Shown: positions 58,010 through 64,000 of the stretch, one piece after another
How the letters are laid out: every line of letters starts with the position of its first letter
How positions within the stretch are numbered: position 1 is the stretch's first letter
Made by a program: the position numbers and the translations under genes
The notes under the pieces: model-generated
Databases searched by the model: none
What the model was told of the DNA's origin: nothing
What the model saw: only the letters and a program-made list of their open reading frames with translations
Assembly: GCA_007644065.1 (NCBI GenBank)
Contig: VJWN01000017.1
Span: forward strand, 958,105 to 1,022,104
Direction: 5' to 3'
DNA from: Margaritispora aquatica
Taxonomy: Eukaryota > Ascomycota > Leotiomycetes > Helotiales > Discinellaceae
Length of the DNA stretch: 64,000 bases

Positions 58010-58903
58010 ATGAGCACTCACCTACTGCCAGGCCAAGCCACATTCCCAACCATGACTGGCTCTGTCTTGTCACAGTGCATTGATCGGCTTGCAAACATGC
58101 ACATCAATCAAGAATTCCACCTCTTCCCTCTCCTTCCCCTCGAAATCCGCCAACAAATATGGCGAGCAGCAAGCAAAGAATCTAACATAATCTCCATCGG
58201 AAGAAGCTCAATCCATGAGATATCAATCCACACCTCACATAAACCACCTCAGCCCACTCCTCCACAGCCCTTCACTATTCCAAGCCTCCTCATCACAAGC
58301 CACGAATCCCGCGCCTCAACACTGCATCTCTACACCTCCCCTAAAACTCCACACTCAAGCGCTCTGCCCGCATTCTTCAATCCCAACATCGACACAATGT
58401 ACTTCGGCTGCCGCGCCCTCTGGGTATGGGCCATCTGTGGCAGTTTCAGCCGCACGAAAGTCATAACTGACCCTGGACATCTCGACGCTATCACGTCCTT
58501 GGCAGTGGAGGTGTCAATGCTCTACCCTCATGCTGGTGATTGTTGTTCTTGGAACTCAAAATCGAGTAGTACAACTGCGCTATTTGCGCGTCAGATGTCA
58601 AGGATGGTGAATTTGTCGAGGGTTTTTATCGTGGTGCCGAGCTTAGAGGAGTGGGATCGAAGAGTGTTGAGCACTGTGAGTTTGTTGCGAGGTTATAAGC
58701 CGAAGACTGGATCGTCCTTGGAGAACGTGTGTGAGAAGCTTATGAGTATGTTGTTACGGCTGAGTCCAGAGAAGAAGGTGGTTATCAGCACTGTGTATGG
58801 ACCTATTGTTGATGCAACGAGCGGTGCTGGCATAAGCGAAGATGATGAACAGAAAATAATCGATCTGTTGAAGTTATTAGATGAGCCTCGGCAACAAGAA
58901 TAA
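58010..58903 (+). CDS. 2EXR domain protein
   Basis: This is a single-exon gene of 297 residues. The diagnostic 2EXR start reads FHLFPLLPLEIRQQIWRAA (residues about 37-55). It is followed by a loop and IPSLLITSHESRASTLHLY with the second conserved Arg, and then NIDTMYFG, which typifies the family. The domain occurs in large fungal families of uncharacterised proteins, some in gene-rich accessory regions; no activity is known. A Pro-rich insert (KPPQPTPPQPFTIP) lies within the domain. The start could also be ATG 58055 (MTGSVLSQC), which removes 15 residues and lies closer to the conserved domain. Confidence 0.85.
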   Translation: MSTHLLPGQATFPTMTGSVLSQCIDRLANMHINQEFHLFPLLPLEIRQQIWRAASKESNIISIGRSSIHEISIHTSHKPPQPTPPQPFTIPSLLITSHESRASTLHLYTSPKTPHSSALPAFFNPNIDTMYFGCRALWVWAICGSFSRTKVITDPGHLDAITSLAVEVSMLYPHAGDCCSWNSKSSSTTALFARQMSRMVNLSRVFIVVPSLEEWDRRVLSTVSLLRGYKPKTGSSLENVCEKLMSMLLRLSPEKKVVISTVYGPIVDATSGAGISEDDEQKIIDLLKLLDEPRQQE

Positions 58904-59216
58904 GACTAAAGTTCACGCTTGAGTTCAAAATTCTGTCCATAAGACAACAACATGATCAGTTCGGTCGAAATATCTCAAAGTGCCTAGGGATATTGTATAG
59001 TCAAATTTGACGGGTTTATTAGGCATTACATCCATGCAGGATCAGCAGATTACACTGAGGCAGGTATGTAGTGGTTGATAACAAGCTTAGCAGCTAGAGA
59101 CCTATGTGCAAGAATACATTGCACCACCCAGTCTCAAATTTAACCAAAATCCTAATTTCAACCCACAGGCCCAACGCCGCGCTATATGCACATAAGACAG
59201 ACGACCACATGAGCCA
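58904..59216. other. Intergenic region between convergent genes
   Basis: 313 bp. Nothing was recognised; it is expected to hold two terminators. Confidence 0.5.
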
Positions 59217-60817
59217 CTACCGCCTTCCACGACCAGCACCTGGTGCACCACCACCCATCATCCCTCCCATTTGCTTCATCATAGCTTGCATATCCATACC
59301 TCCAGCCCCACCCCCTCCTCCAAACATCTTCATAAGTGAGCCCATATCAGGCATACCGCCGCCCGCACCACCTGCTCCACCCATACTCGCCAAACGTTTC
59401 TGCATAGCAGCCATCTGTTGTTGTTTATTACCACCACCCATCGCACCTTGAGCTCTTTGCATATTCTTCATGTTACCACCAACCTTCTTGGCCATACCAG
59501 CCATCATCTTATGCTGTGTGAGCAAATCCTCAACTTCTCGCACGGAGGTGCCACTTCCGTAGGCTATCCGTGTCATACGGGTAGGTTGATCAATGAACAT
59601 TTTTCCATCTGAGTCGAGCTCCTTTGATGTCATACTATCACAGATATAAATCATGCGCTTGAGCTTCATTGAACCCTCTTCATCGTCCATACCTTGCATC
59701 ATACCGGACATACCTGGAATCATGCCAGCCATTTTGGATAGTGGTCCCATCTTCATAATGTTCGATAATTGATCACGAAGATCACGAACAGTGAAAACAC
59801 CTTCAGCAATATGTTTCATGGTATCTTTCTGATCCAACTTCAAAGACTGGACGTGCTCGACTAATCCCTGCATGTCTCCCATTCCTAGCAGTTTTGAGAC
59901 AAATTGTTGTGGGGCGAACTTTTCCAAATCCAACATGTGCTCTCCAGTTCCGATAAAGACAATAGGCGTATGTGTTGCTGCGACAGCTGAGATAGCTCCT
60001 CCTCCACTTGCATGACCATCTGTCTTGGTAATAATGATGGCACCAAAGTCTGCCGTCTCCTTGAAAGCTTTACTCTGCGCTTCTGCTTGTTGACCAATAC
60101 TGGCATCCATAACCATAATCGTCTGATCTGGCTTCACGGCATTCTGAATATCCACCATCTCTTGGAACAGTGCATCCTCTTGTCGATGTCGTCCAGAAGT
60201 ATCCACAATAATGATCTCGAACTTCTCCTTCTTGAATTTCTCAACACCTTCCCTTGCAACTACAGCGGGATCCGTTTGAGTGAGGGAACCATAGTATGGG
60301 ATTTTAGCCTTGGTAGCATTTTGCTTTAATTGATCGAACGCACCAGCACGGAAGGTATCCGCACAAACCAAACACGCCTTGAAGCCCCTCGACTGGTAAT
60401 GCCTGGCCAACTTCGTACATGTCGTCGTCTTTCCAGCTCCTTGCAATCCAACAAACATTATAACATTGGCCTTCCCCTTCTTTGGCTTGAATGGTTCGGC
60501 ATGAGGATCCACCAATTTGACCAGTTCATCAAACACCGCCTTTTGAATCAGTCGTTTCTTGTTGACCGCCGGAGGAAGCTCCTTGAAATTCACAGATGCT
60601 TTTATCGACTTTCGCAGATTGCCAACCAGTTTAACATTCACATCAGCTTCCAGAAGTGCCGCACAAATCTCCTTAATCATGCTCTCAAATGCCTGCAATC
60701 TGTCAGAATGACTCTATGCGCCTGGGTCTTGCGGCTCACCTTCTCATCTAAGTTACTCGACCTAGTCAGGTCGCTGACAGCCGCATTGATGCGCCGTCCC
60801 AAATCTTGAAGAACCAT
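59217..60817 (-). CDS. SRP54: Signal recognition particle 54-kDa GTPase, SRP54
   Basis: This is the GTPase subunit of the signal recognition particle, which binds signal peptides on the ribosome and docks with the receptor at the ER. The minus-strand exons are 60817-60740 and 60692-59217 (517 aa). Exon 1 encodes [20 protein letters not shown], ending NLDEK, the four-helix N domain start. The G domain has P loop [41 protein letters not shown] (DTxGR) and [11 protein letters not shown]. The C-terminal M domain is Met-rich ([18 protein letters not shown], ... SMTSKELDS), and the tail has Gly/Met repeats ending GAGRGRR. All these are standard for eukaryotic SRP54 in order and length. The 182-bp gap to RRP15 suggests a shared promoter. 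Confidence 0.97.
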
Positions 60818-60999
60818 GTTGGCGAGAGTGTGAGAGTAAGGACGTTGATGATGTTGTGTCCACGAGATGATTGTGGGCTTGGTGGGATGCAGTAGCGGGG
60901 GTGGTGCCAAGACTCGGCTCCACCAAAACTCTAAATTATTTTTTGAACTCTGGAAACTTTCATACAAGCAAAACCTCAGCACAACAACCAATTCTCAAA
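60818..60999. promoter_or_regulatory. Shared divergent promoter of SRP54 and RRP15
   Basis: Only 182 bp separate the two start codons of a protein-targeting gene and a ribosome biogenesis gene. The arrangement makes a common control region likely; no motif was identified. Confidence 0.5.
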
Positions 61000-61854
61000 A
61001 TGGCACCAGGATATTCTAAGAAGCGCAAGGTGGAAGATGGAATGAAAGGGAAGACTGCCAGACCAATCAAGAAGTTCAAGAAGCAAACCGACTACCAATC
61101 CTCATCGTCCGAAGACGAAGCCGAAATTGAAGCTCCAGATTTCGAAGCAGTCAATCTCCAAGACTCGGACGAAGAAGGACTCGACACCACAGATCTTGTC
61201 GCCGAAGATTCAGAAGCAGATGACGAGCCAGCAATAGTGGAGGACTTGGAGGAGGAGGTTACAGATGGATCCAATTCGGACTCGGAGGGATCAGATGAGG
61301 AGGAAAATGAGAATCCAAATTTGACAAAGAAACGGAAGCGTAATGACCCAGAAGCATTCGCGACGTCGATGTCGAAAATTCTGGGCTCGAAACTCTCTAC
61401 CTCGAAGCGCAGCGATCCTGTTCTATCTCGAAGTGTAAATGCCATCCAGACAAGCAAGGAGATTACGGATTTGGCTTTGGAGAAGAAGGCGAAGAGCAAG
61501 ATGCGCAATGAGAAGAGGGAGGCATTGGACAAGGGCAGAGTAAAGGATGTGCTTGGTGCAAGTACAGCTTTTGATGCCGCAAATGGACAACTCGAAGGTC
61601 CATCAGTTCAAGAAACCATGGAACTAGAGAAGAGGTTGCGAAAAACTGCCCAACGAGGTGTGGTCAAGCTGTTCAACGCCGTAAGAGCAGCTCAGATCAA
61701 GGGTGAAGAAGCAGCCAAAGAGTCGAGGACGAAAGGAGTGGTTGGACAGGGTAGAAGAGAGCAGAGGGTGAATGATATGAGCAAGAAGGGATGGTTGGAT
61801 GTTATTGCAGCAGGTGGTGGGGGATTGAAGGCTGGTGCAATCGAGGAAGCATAA
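61000..61854 (+). CDS. RRP15: Ribosomal RNA processing protein 15
   Basis: This is a nucleolar factor needed for maturation of 27S pre-rRNA and the 60S subunit. ATG 61000 opens a 284-residue single-exon gene, a normal size for fungal RRP15. The N-terminus is basic (YSKKRKVEDGMKGK), followed by an acidic low-complexity block (EDEAEIEAPDFEAV, DSDEEGLDT, EEENENPNLT) and KKRKRND, a nuclear signal. The conserved RRP15 core begins at EAFATSMSKILGSKL and continues through SKEITDLALEKKAKSKMRNEKREA, ...ELEKRLRKTAQRGVVKLFNAVRAAQ, and ends RVNDMSKKGWLDVIAAGGG. The longer frame from 60871 starts before the SRP54 promoter and was rejected. Confidence 0.96.
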   Translation: MAPGYSKKRKVEDGMKGKTARPIKKFKKQTDYQSSSSEDEAEIEAPDFEAVNLQDSDEEGLDTTDLVAEDSEADDEPAIVEDLEEEVTDGSNSDSEGSDEEENENPNLTKKRKRNDPEAFATSMSKILGSKLSTSKRSDPVLSRSVNAIQTSKEITDLALEKKAKSKMRNEKREALDKGRVKDVLGASTAFDAANGQLEGPSVQETMELEKRLRKTAQRGVVKLFNAVRAAQIKGEEAAKESRTKGVVGQGRREQRVNDMSKKGWLDVIAAGGGGLKAGAIEEA

Positions 61855-62033
61855 AAGGTCAAAATCAAAGCATTGAACGGCGTTGAGGTGGGATTGTGGC
61901 GTTTATCTTCAGCATCATGTCTGATGCTTGCTATGATTATGTACAGATCTTACTCATAATGTACATGAGTATCCTAGATACCCTTCTGATTTCGTCGACT
62001 AGAGATACATCCTCCTTGAACGCCATGACTTGC

Positions 62034-62744
62034 TTAATTATCCTTGCCGCTTTTCTTTGAAAAGTCACTGGCTTGCATGTTCCTCGTCATTGATGGTAAC
62101 TTCACCCTCAATCCATCAAGCTCTTTCGTCATGATAATCTGACATCCTAACCTAGATGTTTCCGTCAATCCAAAAGCCAAATCCAGCATATCATTCTCGT
62201 CATCTGAAGCCTCTTCCATCTTGTCAAACATTTCATCTTGTTCCACAATTACGTGGCATGTCGAGCATGAGCAAGATCCTTCACAAGCACCTGTTGGGCG
62301 TCAGTTTCAGCGGTATTCTGCCTTATGCAGTATAGAACTTGCCTTCCATCTCAATATCAAAATGCTGTGCTACAACCAACAAATTGTCTCCATTGTTGAC
62401 CGCACACTTGAATTCCTCTCCATCCTTGTCTACAAACGTAACATATAATCTGCTATTTGTAAGTCCCATTGCAGCAACAGACACTATCCAACATACTCTT
62501 CTCCAGCTGGGGGCGGATGCCAGTCGCCATGACGCGAAGTTGCTGTCGTCGAGAAGGTCTTAGACAAAGCTCCTACTTGAGAAAGTTCTCTCCGTCTCGA
62601 GGTAGGAATGCTTGATCGAGAGGACCAGGGCGCATATGAACTCGCAGCTCGAGCTACAGATCTCGTAAATGATGACCTTGCAGTCTTAATAGATGCTCTG
62701 CCCAATCCCGATAGATTCCTAACAACCACCGCAGAAGGAGACAT
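62034..62744 (-). CDS. YAH1: Mitochondrial [2Fe-2S] ferredoxin, adrenodoxin type
   Basis: This protein donates electrons for iron-sulphur cluster assembly (and haem A synthesis) in the mitochondrial matrix. The minus-strand exons are 62744-62497, 62452-62343 and 62290-62034 (615 nt, 204 aa). The N-terminus is a typical presequence: Arg/Ser/Ala-rich with no acidic residues for about 45 positions ([21 protein letters not shown]). The fold starts [20 protein letters not shown], and the cluster ligands are [10 protein letters not shown] (C-x5-C-x2-C, plus one extra Cys) and LGCQI. The C-terminal helix region [18 protein letters not shown], the reductase and partner contact region in adrenodoxin, follows the cluster loop. 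Intron 2 (62342-62291) uses a GC donor (GGCAAGT) with a CAG acceptor; the frame and the protein alignment both require it. It is divergent with UGO1 across 427 bp. Confidence 0.96.
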
Positions 62745-63171
62745 GTTTGCGCTATGGAGGTTTTCGGTTTCAGTGATCGTAGGTATTGAAATATTCGAAT
62801 TCAGCGATATGTCCGATAATTGCAGCTGGATAGAGGGAGGAGCAAGACTGAGCGCTGAAAAGACCAGAAGTCAAAGACCGCTGGTGAATTGAACAAATGG
62901 GCTGGTGTATGAGGGGTAAATTTAGAAATCCAGTGTGTAATCCAATTGATCAAATAATGCCCCCAACAGTAGTGCTGTTGGTTGATATTCCTCCAACGTC
63001 TAAAAATTAATTGTCGGCATCTTCATTGGCCGCGATGTCATTACTGATGACATCCTTGCATCCTTGCTGTGGATCCTAAAACATGGCAGCTTGTGTTTGC
63101 AGCAACAGTGTATAAAACTTGGGTTGAATTCCTACACAAAGATAATTTGGACATGATCAAAATACAATACG
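62745..63171. promoter_or_regulatory. Divergent promoter of YAH1 and UGO1, with TATA box
   Basis: 427 bp separate two mitochondrial genes. TATAAAA at 63111-63117 lies 55 bp before the UGO1 ATG and is a plausible TATA box for it. No equivalent was seen on the YAH1 side. Confidence 0.55.
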
Positions 63172-64000
63172 ATGTCTTATTCTAGAGATGAACCAAATCC
63201 TCTGCGGCCATATTACAAACCTCCTTCGATAGGCATCTACCAAGATACACCCGCGACAACCAGTTCTGGAACTGGATTAGGAGCAAAGAATGGCAGCGCA
63301 GCCTCCTACGCCTCATCTGCCAGGGACATTTTTTCAGATATCGACTACTCGGAGTACTTGTCAGATAACTCGCCATCTGCATATGAGTCGGTTCGGAAAC
63401 AGGTGGATGATTGGTTCTACAGATATATGAGCGTTTTGTTATCACAGCCATTCGATGTTGCCAAAACAGTTCTCCAAGTGAAGAGTCAAGACGATGGAAC
63501 CAAAGTTATTGATGAGTTGCGGAGGCAAGAAAGTCAAAAGAGCTCCAGATATGCCGATGTAAGGGAATGACTTGGAATACTGGAACGTTGCTAATTAATA
63601 CAGTATCAATCTGATGATTCAGATCCGGATGAGCCTGCGTATTTCACATCTGCTGCACCATCAGCCACATCATATTCTCCTTCAAGACCTAGAAGGAGAC
63701 GAGCCAGCTCAAGAGACTATTCCCCATCGCCCATAAAGGCTCCCTCTCCACCAGCACACCAACTTATTCTCAAGACTTCAGATTCGATAATGGAAGTGAT
63801 ATCACAAGAATGGGCAAAGGAAGCAGGATGGGGCGTATGGAAAGCTTCGAATACGACTTTTGTGTATGGGATAATGTTGCAGTCATTAGAGAAATGGGCA
63901 AGGGGACTTTTCTCGGCACTTTTGAATGTTCCTTTGACTGTAGGTCTTGAGGTTTCTGGGGAGTTGGTGGCATCACCTTATCCATGGGCGTCTCTTGGAG
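63172..64000 (+). CDS. UGO1: Mitochondrial fusion and transport protein UGO1, N-terminal part (cut by window edge)
   Basis: This is an outer-membrane carrier-like protein that links the fusion GTPases in yeast. The exons are 63172-63558 and 63604 onward, leaving the window in frame. The first part is Ser/Tyr/Pro-rich (PNPLRPYYKPPSIGIYQDTP, SDIDYSEYLSDNSPS). It then shows YMSVLLSQPFDVAKTVLQVKSQ, a mitochondrial carrier-like P-x-D-x-[VA]-K-T-x-[LM]-Q signature. After the intron, an acidic and basic linker (SDDSDPDEPAY, RPRRRRASS) leads to LKTSDSIMEVISQEWAKEAGWGVWKASNTTFVYGIM, and ALLNVPLTVG..., a carrier repeat diagnostic of fungal UGO1. The 45-bp intron uses GTAAGG...TACAG. The remaining carrier repeats are beyond the window. 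Confidence 0.9.

Noticed and set aside
60871..60999. N-terminal extension of RRP15
   Set aside because: It would start inside the SRP54 promoter and adds residues absent from the conserved protein; ATG 61000 has a good A-rich context.
61092..61532. Minus-strand Ser-rich frame of 146 codons
   Set aside because: It is the shadow of the acidic, Ser-rich N-terminus of RRP15.

Overview
The window is nuclear DNA of a filamentous ascomycete (Pezizomycotina). Genes are split by short GT-AG introns, mostly 42-63 bp, many with a CTAAC/CTGAC-type branch site. The gene content (CFEM proteins, a PTH11-type receptor, a 2EXR protein, a PDR transporter, NmrA-like and fungal-type zinc cluster proteins) and the RIP-like AT-rich blocks fit a member of the Leotiomycetes/Helotiales; that placement is an inference. 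The left edge cuts a PDR-type ABC transporter and the right edge cuts a UGO1 homologue.

Layout: 1-8.5 kb holds the 5' part of the ABC transporter (-), a six-exon DUF6536 membrane protein (+) and a four-exon phospholipase D (+). 9.3-16 kb is a lineage-specific block. It has a two-domain unknown gene interrupted by one in-frame TAA (-), a small Lys/Glu-rich gene with an apparent one-base frameshift (-), and a 697-residue protein built from an internal tandem duplication (+). 17.2-26.6 kb encodes two large secreted wall-related proteins: a LysM + chitin-binding + triple-CFEM protein (-) and a polypeptide joining a NucA/NucB-like nuclease domain to a GH55 beta-1,3-glucanase (+). 27.8-31.3 kb is a divergent pair of unknown genes (a long coiled-coil protein and an RGG-rich protein) that share modules with the 9.3-16 kb genes. 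31.3-34.5 kb is gene-free: a strongly AT-rich, RIP-like tract, then a purine-strand-biased stretch with a run of 23 G.

34.5-47.9 kb has an NmrA-like oxidoreductase (-), a transcription factor with two C2H2 fingers plus a Zn2Cys6 cluster (+), a GH128 glucanase (-), an SPX-EXS phosphate exporter of the SYG1/XPR1 type (+), an intron-containing tRNA-Pro(CGG) and a Cys/His-rich unknown protein (-). 48.1-53.7 kb is one complete but heavily mutated LTR retrotransposon: two 219-bp LTRs, a 5-bp AGGTA target duplication and no surviving reading frame. 53.8-64 kb returns to genes: a CFEM-PTH11-type receptor (-), a second Cys/His-rich unknown (+), a 2EXR protein (+), and then conserved housekeeping genes, namely SRP54 (-) divergent with RRP15 (+), and the mitochondrial ferredoxin YAH1 (-) divergent with UGO1 (+).

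The genes do not form one pathway. The themes are cell-wall and chitin contact (GH55, GH128, LysM/ChtBD1), CFEM proteins, membrane sensing and transport, and a local family of undescribed proteins sharing short modules. Exon joins were read by hand from splice signals, and for every multi-exon model called complete below the summed exon length is a multiple of three. The 5' ends of the GH55 fusion and of the small 12.2-12.4 kb gene are the least certain.
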